From Jejuia sp047345485 (GTDB taxonomy: Bacteria > Bacteroidota > Bacteroidia > Flavobacteriales > Flavobacteriaceae): a stretch of DNA of 64,000 bases. A program made the position numbers and the translations under genes. This document shows, piece after piece, positions 50,919 to 59,174 of this stretch. The stretch covers positions 1 through 64,000 of the forward strand of contig NZ_JBLFEN010000005.1 of the NCBI RefSeq assembly GCF_047345485.1, written 5' to 3'. The notes below the pieces were generated by a model. That model was not told the origin of the DNA. It did no database searches and saw only the letters and a program-made list of their open reading frames with translations. The number at the start of each line of letters is the position of its first letter. Positions within the stretch are counted from its first letter, which is position 1.

Positions 50919-51977
50919 ATGAAGCATCAAGAAAAAATTGTAGTAGGAATATCAGTTGGAGATTTAAATGGTATAAGCGGAGAAATTATTTTAAAAACCT
51001 TTGAAGATTCTAGAATTTTAGAATTGTGTACGCCAGTAATTTTTGCATCAATTAAGGTGATGAGTTTTTTTAAAAATCACTTTAAATCATCTATAGACTT
51101 TAATAGCATTCACGATATAAAAAGTATAAAAGAAGGTAAAGTAAATGTGCTTAATTGTTGGAAAGAGCCTGTAACTATTACCTTTGGTAAAGAAGACACT
51201 AAAATAGGCGAATATGCTTTAAAATCTTTAGAAGCTGCTACAAGCGCTCTAAAACAAGAACAAATTGATGTTTTGGTGACAGCGCCAATTAATAAACACA
51301 ATATACAGTCTGAGGCATTTACATTTCCTGGGCATACAGATTATTTAGCAAAAGAGTTGGGTGGTAATAGTTTAATGTTTATGGTAACAGATACTTTAAA
51401 AGTTGGGCTTTTAACAGATCATGTTCCTGTTAAAGAAGTAACACAACATATAACAGAAGCGCTTATTACAGAAAAAATAAATACCGTATACAATACTCTA
51501 AAAAAGGATTTTAAAATTATAAAGCCTAAAATTGCCGTTTTAGGGATCAATCCACACACAGGAGATAACGGAGTTATTGGTAGCGAAGATGATGCTATAA
51601 TGCGACCAACTTTAAAAAAAATAAAAGAAGCCGGCAAGTTAGTTTATGGCCCATATGCTGCAGATAGTTTTTTTGGATCTAATAATTATAAAAATTTTGA
51701 TGCGATAATTGCCACATATCATGACCAAGGTTTAATTCCATTTAAAACATTATCCTTTGGTCAAGGCGTTAATTTTACAGCAGGATTAACACGAGTTAGA
51801 ACATCTCCAGACCATGGTACAGCTTTTGAAATAGCAGGAAAAGGAGTAGCAGATGCAGGATCCTTTAAAGAAGCCTTATTTACGGGAATTCAAATTTATA
51901 GAAACCGAATTGATTTTGAAGAACTTACAGCAAACCCTTTAAAAAAACAACCTAGAAAAGTAGGAGTGAAAAAATAA
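50919..51977 (+). CDS. pdxA: 4-hydroxythreonine-4-phosphate dehydrogenase
   Basis: A 352-residue pyridoxine-pathway dehydrogenase/decarboxylase. VGISVGDLNGISGEIILKTFED, VTAPINKHNIQ, FPGHTDYLAKELG, VAVLGINPHTGD-type segment (IAVLGINPHTGDNG), YHDQGLIPFKTLSFGQGVNFT and RTSPDHGTAFEIAGKG cover the substrate and metal-binding residues. The frame opens at 50865, but family members begin close to MKHQEKIVVGISVG, so I use the ATG at 50919. The next operon starts with its own promoter. Confidence 0.93.
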   Translation: MKHQEKIVVGISVGDLNGISGEIILKTFEDSRILELCTPVIFASIKVMSFFKNHFKSSIDFNSIHDIKSIKEGKVNVLNCWKEPVTITFGKEDTKIGEYALKSLEAATSALKQEQIDVLVTAPINKHNIQSEAFTFPGHTDYLAKELGGNSLMFMVTDTLKVGLLTDHVPVKEVTQHITEALITEKINTVYNTLKKDFKIIKPKIAVLGINPHTGDNGVIGSEDDAIMRPTLKKIKEAGKLVYGPYAADSFFGSNNYKNFDAIIATYHDQGLIPFKTLSFGQGVNFTAGLTRVRTSPDHGTAFEIAGKGVADAGSFKEALFTGIQIYRNRIDFEELTANPLKKQPRKVGVKK

Positions 51978-51988
51978 TATTATCACTG

Positions 51989-52018
51989 TTGCCCTAAGCT
52001 AAAAAATTTATATATTTG
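51989..52018 (+). promoter_or_regulatory. promoter of the DUF177-rpmF transcript
   Basis: TTG (51989-51991), 19 bases, then TATATTTG followed by C (52011-52018): a full consensus promoter. Initiation near 52025 leaves a leader of about 16 bases to the ATG at 52041. Confidence 0.8.
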
Positions 52019-52040
52019 CAGGCTCAAAATAGATGTGATC

Positions 52041-52577
52041 ATGAAGCCAATGAAAGAATATGCTATCTCATTCGTGGGGTTAAAGGTTGGAAATCACAAT
52101 TTTGAGTATAAGATAGACCAAACGTTCTTTGATTATTTTGAGTATGAAGATTTTAATAATGTAGCTATCAAAGTTGATGTTCTTTTGAATAAAAAAGCAA
52201 CATTACTTGAATTACATTTTGAAATTACTGGACACGTAAACATTAATTGCGATGTAACAAATGAGCCTTACAATCAAAACCTCGAAAATAGTTTTGATTT
52301 AGTGGTAAAATTTGGACAAGAATATAACGACGAAAATATAGATATTCTCATCCTACCACATGGAGAGTATGAAGTTAATATCCAGCAATATATTTACGAG
52401 CTTATTGTGCTTGCAATTCCTGCTAAACGTATTCATCCAGGCGTTGAAGATGGCACATTAAATTCTGAAATACTTGAAAAACTTGAAGAATTAAGTCCTA
52501 AAGAAAAAAAAGAAAAAACAGACAAGGATATAGATCCGCGTTGGAATACATTAAAGAAATTATTAACGGATAAATAA
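52041..52577 (+). CDS. DUF177 (YceD) family protein
   Basis: A 178-residue acidic protein of the YceD/DUF177 family, almost always encoded next to rpmF and linked to 23S rRNA accumulation in bacteria and plastids (family knowledge). Family features: VGLKVGNHNFEYKID, INCDVTNEPY (with a single Cys), YDENIDILILPHGEYEVNIQQYIYELIVLAIPAKRIHP, and a terminal DPRWNTLKKL. I use the ATG at 52041 instead of the GTG six bases earlier. Eight bases separate it from rpmF. Confidence 0.9.
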   Translation: MKPMKEYAISFVGLKVGNHNFEYKIDQTFFDYFEYEDFNNVAIKVDVLLNKKATLLELHFEITGHVNINCDVTNEPYNQNLENSFDLVVKFGQEYNDENIDILILPHGEYEVNIQQYIYELIVLAIPAKRIHPGVEDGTLNSEILEKLEELSPKEKKEKTDKDIDPRWNTLKKLLTDK

Positions 52578-52585
52578 TATAAAAA

Positions 52586-52789
52586 ATGGCACATCCTAAA
52601 AGAAAAATCTCTAAAACAAGAAGAGATAAAAGAAGAACACATTACAAAGCAACTGCGCCACAGATTGCTACATGCCCTACTACAGGAGAAGCGCATTTAT
52701 ACCACAGAGCACATTGGCATGAAGGAAAATTATACTACAGAGGTCAGGTGCTTGTAGACAACTCTGAAGAAGCTGAAAACTTAGCATAA
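52586..52789 (+). CDS. rpmF: 50S ribosomal protein L32
   Basis: A 67-residue ribosomal protein: MAHPKRKISKTRRDKRRTHY, then CPTTGEAHLYHRAHWHEG. Bacterial L32 often has a zinc CxxC pair; here one Cys remains (Cys34), so this is the zinc-free form. Co-transcribed with the DUF177 gene and followed by an intrinsic terminator. Confidence 0.97.
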   Translation: MAHPKRKISKTRRDKRRTHYKATAPQIATCPTTGEAHLYHRAHWHEGKLYYRGQVLVDNSEEAENLA

Positions 52790-52811
52790 GTATTATGCAT
52801 GCATATAACAA

Positions 52812-52837
52812 AACGCTCCCTTGTGGGCGTTTTTTTT
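52812..52837 (+). terminator. terminator after rpmF
   Basis: AACGCTC pairs with GGGCGTT across CCTTGT, followed by a run of seven T. It separates rpmF from fabH, so fabH must rely on its own promoter; CAAATTTG near 52953-52960 with a TTG 23 bases upstream is a one-mismatch candidate. Confidence 0.82.
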
Positions 52838-52969
52838 GTGATATGCATTTATAAATTGCAAAAAAGCCTTAATTTGCTCTGTATTTGTTCAAAATTCCCT
52901 ATTTTTCACCAAAATTGGTCAATTATTGATTCAATAAGAGCGTTTTTCGTTCAAATTTGTTAAAAAAGT

Positions 52970-53974
52970 ATGAGTAAAATCTCAGCAGCAATCACCGCAG
53001 TGGGAGCTTATGTTCCAGAATACGTATTAACCAATCAAATTCTTGAAACTATGGTTGATACTAATGATGAATGGATTACATCACGTACTGGCATAAAAGA
53101 ACGTCGCATTCTCAAAGAAGACGGTAAAGGCACATCGTACCTTGCTATAAAAGCTGCACAAAATCTTATTGAAAAAAACGGACTAGACCCAAAGGATATA
53201 GAACTTGTAATTGTAGCTACCGCAACACCAGATATGAAAGCCGCTTCTACAGCATCTTATACAGCTTCTGAGATTGGTGCAACAAATGCATTTTCTTTTG
53301 ATATGGATGCTGCATGTTCTAGCTTTTTATATGGCATGTCTGTAGCATCAACTTATATAGAATCTGGCCGTTATAAAAATGTACTATTAATAGGAGCAGA
53401 TAAAATGTCGTCTATCATCAACTATAAAGATAGAGCCACATGCATTATTTTTGGAGATGGTGCTGGTGCTGTTTTGTTCGAGCCTACTACTGAAGATTTA
53501 GGTCTTAAAGACGAATATTTAAGAAGCGATGGTACTGGTCGTGATTTTTTACAAGCTACGTATGGTGGTTCTTCATTTGCCTTAACACCTGAAGTTTTAG
53601 ATAAAGGTGGGCATTACGCATTTCAAGAAGGTAGAACCGTATTTAAAAATGCCGTATTTAATATGGCAGATGCAGCTGCTAAAGTTTTAGAAAGAAATAA
53701 CCTTGATAAAGACTCTGTAGATTGGTTAGCAGCACATCAAGCTAATAAACGTATTATTGATGCTACTGCGCAACGCATAGATTTAGACGAAAGTAAAGTG
53801 ATGATAAATATTCATAAATATGGAAATACAACATCAGCTACTTTACCGTTACTTATAAACGATTACGAATCGCAACTTAAAAAAGGCGATAACATTATAT
53901 TTGCTGCCTTTGGTGGTGGCTTTAATTGGGGTGCCATTTATTTAAAATGGGCCTATAATTCTAATAAAAACTAA
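52970..53974 (+). CDS. fabH: 3-oxoacyl-ACP synthase III
   Basis: A 334-residue condensing enzyme that starts fatty acid synthesis from acyl-CoA and malonyl-ACP. The triad is visible: Cys in DMDAACSSFLYGM (about 115), His in LAAHQANKRI and Asn in HKYGNTTSATLPL. TNDEWITSRTGIKERR and the end FAAFGGGFNWGAIYLKW match FabH. Start of the fabH-accB-accC operon. Housekeeping, distinct from the ketosynthase at the window's right edge. Confidence 0.96.
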   Translation: MSKISAAITAVGAYVPEYVLTNQILETMVDTNDEWITSRTGIKERRILKEDGKGTSYLAIKAAQNLIEKNGLDPKDIELVIVATATPDMKAASTASYTASEIGATNAFSFDMDAACSSFLYGMSVASTYIESGRYKNVLLIGADKMSSIINYKDRATCIIFGDGAGAVLFEPTTEDLGLKDEYLRSDGTGRDFLQATYGGSSFALTPEVLDKGGHYAFQEGRTVFKNAVFNMADAAAKVLERNNLDKDSVDWLAAHQANKRIIDATAQRIDLDESKVMINIHKYGNTTSATLPLLINDYESQLKKGDNIIFAAFGGGFNWGAIYLKWAYNSNKN

Positions 53975-53998
53975 CCATTAAAACCAATAGCTGAATTT

Positions 53999-54490
53999 AT
54001 GGATTTAAAAGAGATTCAAAACTTAATCAAGTTTGTTGCTAAATCTGGAGCAAGCGAGGTTAAATTAGAAATGGATGATGTAAAAATCACCATCAGAACA
54101 GGATCAGATAACGATGCACCAGCTGTACAATATGCACCGATTGCTGCTCCACAAATGGCACAAGCACCTGTAGCTCCAGTTGCAGAAACACCTGCCGCGG
54201 CAGAACCTGCTAAAGCAGAAACTCCTGCAGCAGCAGATGATACTTCAAAATACATTACAATTAAATCACCTATTATAGGAACATTTTACAGAAAGCCATC
54301 ACCAGACAAACCATTGTTTGTTGAGGTAGGACAAACCATTGCCGAAGGCGATGTACTATGTGTCATTGAAGCTATGAAGCTTTTCAATGAAATAGAGTCT
54401 GAAGTTTCTGGAAAAATAGTTAAAGTTTTAGTTGATGATGCATCTCCAGTAGAGTTCGATCAACCATTATTTTTAGTAGATCCGTCTTAA
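53999..54490 (+). CDS. accB: biotin carboxyl carrier protein of acetyl-CoA carboxylase
   Basis: A 163-residue BCCP. The N-terminal helix (MDLKEIQNLIKFVAKSG) leads into an Ala/Pro-rich flexible linker (about 55-80, PAAAEPAKAETPAAA) and a biotinyl domain with VIEAMKLFNEIESE, where Lys near 126 is biotinylated. Lies 24 bases after fabH and 82 bases before accC. Confidence 0.96.
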   Translation: MDLKEIQNLIKFVAKSGASEVKLEMDDVKITIRTGSDNDAPAVQYAPIAAPQMAQAPVAPVAETPAAAEPAKAETPAAADDTSKYITIKSPIIGTFYRKPSPDKPLFVEVGQTIAEGDVLCVIEAMKLFNEIESEVSGKIVKVLVDDASPVEFDQPLFLVDPS

Positions 54491-54572
54491 TGTAAAATCA
54501 CAATCTTCAAATTTCTAACTCCAAATATTTTTTTGGTTTTGTTCTTTTGAATTTTGAAAATTTTAAGAGTTT

Positions 54573-55916
54573 ATGTTTAAAAAAATATTGATTGCCAATA
54601 GAGGAGAGATCGCGCTACGCGTTATTAGAACCTGTAAAGAAATGGGCATTAAAACGGTAGCGGTATATTCTACTGCTGATGCAGATAGTCTACACGTTAA
54701 GTTTGCTGATGAAGCGGTATGTATTGGTCCAGCACCAAGTAGCGAATCTTATTTAAAAATGTCTAACGTGATATCTGCAGCAGAAATTACTAATGCCGAT
54801 GCTATTCACCCAGGATATGGTTTCCTATCAGAAAATGCTAAATTTTCAGAAATTTGTGAAGAACATGGCATAAAATTTATTGGTGCTTCAGCTGAAATGA
54901 TTGAGCGCATGGGAGATAAAGCAAATGCTAAGGCTACCATGAAAGCTGCCGGTGTACCATGTGTACCAGGAAGCGAAGGTATCATTGAAACCTTTGAAGA
55001 ATGTGAAAAATTAGCTAAAAAAGCTGGCTACCCAGTAATGCTTAAAGCCAGTGCTGGTGGTGGCGGAAAAGGTATGCGAGGTGTTTTTAAAGAAGAAGAC
55101 TTAAAAGATGCTTGGGATTCTGCCAGACAAGAAAGTAAAGCAGCCTTTGGTAACGACGATATGTATATGGAAAAACTCATAGAAGAGCCAAGACATATTG
55201 AAATACAAGTAGTTGGCGATTCTAACGGTAAAGCATGTCATTTATCAGAAAGAGATTGCTCAGTGCAACGTCGTCATCAAAAATTAACCGAAGAGGTGCC
55301 ATCGCCATTCATGACGCCTCAGTTGCGCAAAAAAATGGGAAAAGCAGCAGTTAAAGCTGCAGAATTTATAAAATACGAAGGTGCAGGCACCGTAGAATTT
55401 TTGGTAGATAAACACCGTAATTTCTACTTCATGGAGATGAATACACGTATCCAAGTAGAGCACCCAATTACAGAACAAGTTATTGATTTCGATTTAATTA
55501 GAGAACAAATTCTAGTAGCAGCAGGTGTACCAATTTCAGGTAAAAATTACGATCCAAAATTACACTCTATAGAATGTCGTATCAATGCTGAAGACCCTTA
55601 TAATGGGTTTAGACCATCACCAGGAAAAATCACCACATTACATGCTCCAGGTGGCCATGGTGTACGTTTAGATACCCACGTATACGCAGGTTATACCATA
55701 CCACCAAATTACGACTCTATGATTGCAAAGTTAATAACCACAGCGCAAACAAGAGAAGAAGCTATAAATAAGATGAAACGCGCTTTAGATGAGTTCGTTA
55801 TCGAAGGTATAAAAACAACCATACCGTTCCATAGAGCATTAATGGATCATCCAGATTATATTGCTGGAAATTATACCACCAAATTTATGGAAGATTTCGA
55901 AATGCCAAAAGCATAA
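54573..55916 (+). CDS. accC: biotin carboxylase subunit of acetyl-CoA carboxylase
   Basis: A 447-residue ATP-grasp enzyme that carboxylates biotin on AccB. MFKKILIANRGEIALRVIRT, HPGYGFLSENA, LKASAGGGGKGMRGV, ERDCSVQRRHQKLTEEVPS and EMNTRIQVEHPITEQV mark the ATP and biotin sites. Standard length. Last gene of the operon, ended by a strong terminator. Confidence 0.97.
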   Translation: MFKKILIANRGEIALRVIRTCKEMGIKTVAVYSTADADSLHVKFADEAVCIGPAPSSESYLKMSNVISAAEITNADAIHPGYGFLSENAKFSEICEEHGIKFIGASAEMIERMGDKANAKATMKAAGVPCVPGSEGIIETFEECEKLAKKAGYPVMLKASAGGGGKGMRGVFKEEDLKDAWDSARQESKAAFGNDDMYMEKLIEEPRHIEIQVVGDSNGKACHLSERDCSVQRRHQKLTEEVPSPFMTPQLRKKMGKAAVKAAEFIKYEGAGTVEFLVDKHRNFYFMEMNTRIQVEHPITEQVIDFDLIREQILVAAGVPISGKNYDPKLHSIECRINAEDPYNGFRPSPGKITTLHAPGGHGVRLDTHVYAGYTIPPNYDSMIAKLITTAQTREEAINKMKRALDEFVIEGIKTTIPFHRALMDHPDYIAGNYTTKFMEDFEMPKA

Positions 55917-55930
55917 AACGCATAAATTAT

Positions 55931-55961
55931 AAACTCCGGAAATTTTTTTCGGAGTTTTTTT
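55931..55961 (+). terminator. terminator after accC
   Basis: AAACTCCG (55931-55938) pairs with CGGAGTTT (55950-55957) and is followed by a T run. The stem begins 14 bases beyond the accC stop. Confidence 0.88.
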
Positions 55962-55966
55962 TGGCG

Positions 55967-55994
55967 CCTGCCTACCTGCGGTATAGCAGGCAGG
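55967..55994. repeat. CCTGCCT/GCAGGCAGG palindrome
   Basis: CCTGCCTACCTGC and GCAGGCAGG flank GGTATA. Same family as the palindrome inside the tRNA relic at 36936-36964. It directly adjoins the third bipartite repeat. Confidence 0.8.
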
Positions 55995-55996
55995 TT

Positions 55997-56158
55997 ACCC
56001 AAGGGTCGGGCTTTCCGCTATATCTTTTTACGAAGCAGTCTCGAACTTGTTTCGGGATCTCAGTAAGTCATTAACAATTATCCTTAAACATAAAATTCTG
56101 ATATTTAAAGCTTCGCAAAAAAGATGCCGCTGCAATCCCTAACACAATTATCTGCTAG
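55997..56158 (-). repeat. bipartite dispersed repeat, copy 3
   Basis: Left part (55997-56029): CCCAAGGGTCGGGCTTTCCG and CTATATCTTTTT. Right part (56117-56158): AAAAAAGATGCCGCTGCAAT...CCCTAACACAATTATCTGCTAG. Same order and orientation as copy 2, reverse to copy 1. The centre includes a copy of the TTCGGGATCT sequence also found at 28783-28792. Confidence 0.7.
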
Positions 56159-56202
56159 ATTATCGGTTTGAAATCTAAGTGACTTTATTTTTGGAGAGTT
56201 TC

Positions 56203-56336
56203 GTTTAACGTTTATGTATATGGAAAGTTGCGTGTTTGAGTGCGAGGATTTTCCGAAGGAAAATCAGAAGCTAGCAAACAAAGCAACTAACATTGATTAA
56301 GCACAAAACAGCAATTTTTTATACACTGTGTTGTGT
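56203..56336 (-). other. attC-like imperfect hairpin site
   Basis: In gene orientation (minus strand) the site begins ACACAAC (R''-like, RYYYAAC with one mismatch) and ends GTTAAAC (exact GTTRRRY), 134 bases apart. Between them imperfect arms pair (TGTATA, TTGC and TGTTT blocks at 56214-56243 with 56301-56326). In the centre is a perfect hairpin, GATTTTCC-GAA-GGAAAATC (56247-56265). Spacing and layout resemble integron attC sites. No integrase is in the window. Confidence 0.55.
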
Positions 56337-56349
56337 GTAGTTTTTTATT

Positions 56350-56745
56350 TTAGTCAAATTCCGTTTTGTGGAATTCCAATAGTTTATCCGTGAAAATATT
56401 TATTTCTTTTTTCTCTTTTAGTTTAAAATCCGCAAACATAATCAGTCCGAAAACAACAAACACAATCGGCAAAATCCAATTTCCTTTAATCAGGGAAATT
56501 ATTGAAATCAGAATTCCGAGTCCGAGTAAAACTTTCGCTAAAATGTTCATTGGTGACTTAAAGTCAAATTTCAAATCATAATTACCTGTGTCATTCACAA
56601 TTCCGATTAGTCTGTGATTGTTCGGGAATCGATTCCGCATTAATTCAAACTTTTCAGTTCCGATATATCCATTATAGAATCCGTTCACAATTAACTTGTT
56701 CAGAATCCTTAAATTTTTATCACTTTTGGTTATCGTTTGTCTCAT
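56350..56745 (-). CDS. small two-helix membrane protein, cassette-borne
   Basis: A 131-residue protein. The soluble N-terminal half includes MRQTITKSDKNLRILNKL, GTEKFELMRNRFPNNHR and GNYDLKFDFKSPMNI. Two hydrophobic helices (about 69-85 and 89-107) are followed by a charged tail (DFKLKEKKEINIFTDKLLEFHK). No known family recognised. It starts 9 bases after the 10-bp boundary repeat and ends beside the attC-like site. Codon use looks richer in G and C than the surrounding genes. Confidence 0.65.
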   Translation of the reverse strand: MRQTITKSDKNLRILNKLIVNGFYNGYIGTEKFELMRNRFPNNHRLIGIVNDTGNYDLKFDFKSPMNILAKVLLGLGILISIISLIKGNWILPIVFVVFGLIMFADFKLKEKKEINIFTDKLLEFHKTEFD

Positions 56746-56978
56746 TCCTCAAATTACACACAACGGTTTATCGGATATACGTCCGTTTCAATGACTTATA
56801 TCTGAAGTTAAACGAAGTTATATTTTTTTTCTGACAAAGTCAAGTAATAACTATACTTTCACTAAAATCACACAAAAATATATAGTTACACCTAATCTCA
56901 AAATAAATCAGTTATTTAGCTATATATTTTAAAGAATAATCAGCATTAATTAATGATGTAACAATCCTAAAAAAGTAG

Positions 56979-57428
56979 ATGTCTGTAAAACAAGAGTTAT
57001 ACCAACAATGCGAAGCTATTTTAAACCAACGTTTAAAAACCATACAGCACACCATTGCAGATATTCAACATTCATTATTGTCTGAAACTAAAAGTAGTGC
57101 TGGCGATAAGCATGAAACGGGTCGTGCTATGTTACAACTAGAACGCGAAAAGGCAGGACAACAATTAGCTGAATTACAAACTCAAATAAAAATTTTACAA
57201 AAAGTAAACCCAGAACAATCGCATCAAAATGTAGCACTGGGAAGTGTTGTAAAAACCTCTGTATCCAACTATTTTATCTCCGTTAGTGTTGGAGAAATTA
57301 AAGCAAATAATCAATCGTTTTATGGAATTTCGGCAGCAACACCTATCGGCAAACTCCTTTTGTCTAAACGCATAGGCGACACTATTACCTTTAGGTCGCA
57401 AAACTTCACAATTCTAGAAATTGAATAA
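56979..57428 (+). CDS. GreA/GreB-like protein
   Basis: A 149-residue protein with a helical N terminus (SVKQELYQQCEAILNQRLKTI, then LSETKSSAGDKHETGRAMLQLEREKAGQQ) and a C-terminal beta domain (GSVVKTSVSNYFISVSVG, ISAATPIGKLLLSKRIGDTITF) that matches the GreA/GreB C-terminal FKBP-like fold. ATPIGKALLGKRVGD-type wording is typical of Gre. Some databases label flavobacterial homologues 3-oxoacyl-ACP synthase, which the sequence does not support. Probably binds RNA polymerase. 48 bases upstream of the YceI-family gene. Confidence 0.72.
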   Translation: MSVKQELYQQCEAILNQRLKTIQHTIADIQHSLLSETKSSAGDKHETGRAMLQLEREKAGQQLAELQTQIKILQKVNPEQSHQNVALGSVVKTSVSNYFISVSVGEIKANNQSFYGISAATPIGKLLLSKRIGDTITFRSQNFTILEIE

Positions 57429-57476
57429 AAAAGTAGAATTACTTGATACTTTTTGTGTAACTTAAACCACAAAAAC

Positions 57477-58004
57477 ATGAAGTACTACATTTTTCTTGTC
57501 ATTATGGTATGTTGTATGCCATTTGTTATGGCGCAACAAACATCTAGTATCGATTTTGTGATTAAAAACGTAGGGATAAGTGTAGATGGATATTTTAATG
57601 CATTTAATGTTTCTTCAAAATTTGATACAGCAAATAAATTAATAGATATAAGCGGTAATGTAACAGTAAAATCCATCATAACTGGAATTGAAAGTCGCGA
57701 TGAACATTTGTTAGAGGAAGAATATTTTAATGCTAAAACTTATCCTTTAATAAGTTTACAAACTATCACTCTAAAACAAACATCCTCAAATAGATACACT
57801 GCAACAGTTGATGTAACAATTAAAGATAAAACCAAACGCATAACTATTCCATTAACGGTTGAATATTCTGAATCCTCACGAAAAGTAACCTCAGAATTTG
57901 AGATTAACCGAAGAGATTTTGGAGTTGGCGGACGCAGTTTTGTGATGAGTAATACCGTAAAAATTAGTGTAGTTCACATTGAAAAAATTAATGGGGATAA
58001 CTAA
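57477..58004 (+). CDS. YceI family periplasmic protein
   Basis: A 175-residue exported lipocalin-like protein. The signal peptide ends FVMAQ (about residue 20). SSIDFVIKNVGISVDGYFNAFNVS, YPLISLQTITL and FEINRRDFGVGG are the YceI core, which binds isoprenoid or amphiphilic lipids in related proteins (family knowledge). Start at MKYYIF (57477), since the upstream codons add a pointless extension. Its end overlaps the FAD oxidoreductase start by 14 bases. A lipid carrier next to a lipid-type biosynthetic cluster makes functional sense. Confidence 0.87.
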   Translation: MKYYIFLVIMVCCMPFVMAQQTSSIDFVIKNVGISVDGYFNAFNVSSKFDTANKLIDISGNVTVKSIITGIESRDEHLLEEEYFNAKTYPLISLQTITLKQTSSNRYTATVDVTIKDKTKRITIPLTVEYSESSRKVTSEFEINRRDFGVGGRSFVMSNTVKISVVHIEKINGDN

Positions 58005-59124
58005 AACAGACATTGTTGTAATTGGCGGCGGTTTAGCAGGATTAACAAGTGCTATACATTTAGCAAAAGCAAAATACAAGGTATTACTTATTGAGAAAAA
58101 CAACTACCCTAAACATAAAGTTTGCGGAGAATATATCTCAAACGAAGTAGTACCATATCTTAATTATTTGGGTTTTGATCCTTTTAAATTTGGCGCAAAA
58201 CGCATTTCTAAATTCGAACTTACCACACACAATAATAAACGTATAACAGCAAAATTACCGCTCGGTGGTTTTGGGATGAGCCGTTATGCCATGGATTTTC
58301 GGTTGTATCAATTGGCGGTACAAAACGGTGTTGAGATACTTCAAGATACTGTAACTAATGTAGTTTTTAATAGTAATAGATTTCAAGTTGAGACAACAAC
58401 AAACGCAATATTTCAATCTAAAATTGTGATTGGTGCTTTCGGAAAACGCTCAAATTTAGATGTACAATTACAAAGGCCATTTATAAAAAAGAAGTCGCCT
58501 TATTTAGGCGTAAAAATTCATGTTTCAGGGGATTTTCCAGAAGATAAAGTAGCATTACATAATTTTAAAGGTGGCTATTGTGGGGTGTCTAAAGTTGAGA
58601 ATAATCACATTAATTTGTGTTATATCACAGACTTTTCAGCATTTAAAAAATTTAAAGATATTGATGTGTTTCAAAAAGAAATACTTTTTAAAAATAAAGC
58701 ACTACAAGCAATTTTTAACAACACGACACCAGAGTTTGAGAAACCGATAACTATTAGTCAAATTTCATTTGAAACCAAACAACCTGTAGAACAACATATG
58801 ATAATGTGTGGTGATACCGCGGGCATGATACATCCGTTATGCGGCAATGGTATGGGTATGGCAATTCGGAGCGCACATTTGGCATCAAAGCTAATAATTG
58901 AGTATCTTCAAGGAAAAATTGAAACACGAGCTATTTTAGAGCAGCGTTATACAAAAGCTTGGAAAAAAACCTTTAGTTTAAGACTAAAAGCAGGACATAC
59001 TATTGCCTATTTATTTAGGCAAAATTGGTTAGCGCCAAAATTATTGGTAATGCTTGCGGTATTTCCGTTTCTAGTGCCAATAATTATCAAAATGACTCAT
59101 GGAAAACCTATGGTAGCAGACTAA
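57991..59124 (+). CDS. FAD-dependent oxidoreductase, geranylgeranyl reductase/hydroxylase type
   Basis: A 377-residue flavoprotein. The dinucleotide fold TDIVVIGGGLAGLTSAIHLAKAK (about 5-27) is followed by NYPKHKVCGEYIS, typical of the geranylgeranyl-reductase-like group. The second FAD motif is IMCGDTAGMIHPLCGNGMGMA (about 269-289). The ATG at 57991 overlaps the YceI gene by 14 bases. With the methyltransferase and type III PKS that follow, the set parallels the Streptomyces srs genes, where the flavoprotein hydroxylates an alkylresorcinol. Reductase action on an isoprenoid is the alternative. Confidence 0.85.
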   Translation: MGITKTDIVVIGGGLAGLTSAIHLAKAKYKVLLIEKNNYPKHKVCGEYISNEVVPYLNYLGFDPFKFGAKRISKFELTTHNNKRITAKLPLGGFGMSRYAMDFRLYQLAVQNGVEILQDTVTNVVFNSNRFQVETTTNAIFQSKIVIGAFGKRSNLDVQLQRPFIKKKSPYLGVKIHVSGDFPEDKVALHNFKGGYCGVSKVENNHINLCYITDFSAFKKFKDIDVFQKEILFKNKALQAIFNNTTPEFEKPITISQISFETKQPVEQHMIMCGDTAGMIHPLCGNGMGMAIRSAHLASKLIIEYLQGKIETRAILEQRYTKAWKKTFSLRLKAGHTIAYLFRQNWLAPKLLVMLAVFPFLVPIIIKMTHGKPMVAD

Positions 59125-59126
59125 AA

Positions 59127-59159
59127 AGACCTCACAGGTTTTAAAAACCTGTGAGGTCT
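59127..59159. repeat. 33-bp palindrome family, copy 4
   Basis: A perfect AGACCTCACAGGTT / AACCTGTGAGGTCT palindrome, three bases after the FAD oxidoreductase stop and 15 bases before the methyltransferase start. No T run follows, so it may attenuate rather than end transcription inside the cluster. Confidence 0.85.
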
Positions 59160-59174
59160 ATAAAACTAAATAAT

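Larger units (their letters stand above)
56203..56764 (-). mobile_element. candidate solitary integron-like gene cassette
   Basis: One ORF is framed exactly by a 10-bp inverted repeat: TACACACAAC at 56755-56764, 12 bases before the ATG, and GTTGTGTGTA at 56330-56339, just after the stop. If circularised, these would be the complementary R' and R'' boxes of a single attC, as expected of an excised cassette. The ORF differs in base feel from its neighbours (more C and G, CCG-rich codons). Inference only. Confidence 0.5.

Noticed and set aside
56979..57428. 3-oxoacyl-ACP synthase, a label used for homologues in flavobacterial genomes
   Set aside because: At 149 residues with a Gre-like C-terminal domain and no Cys-His-Asn triad, it cannot be a condensing enzyme.
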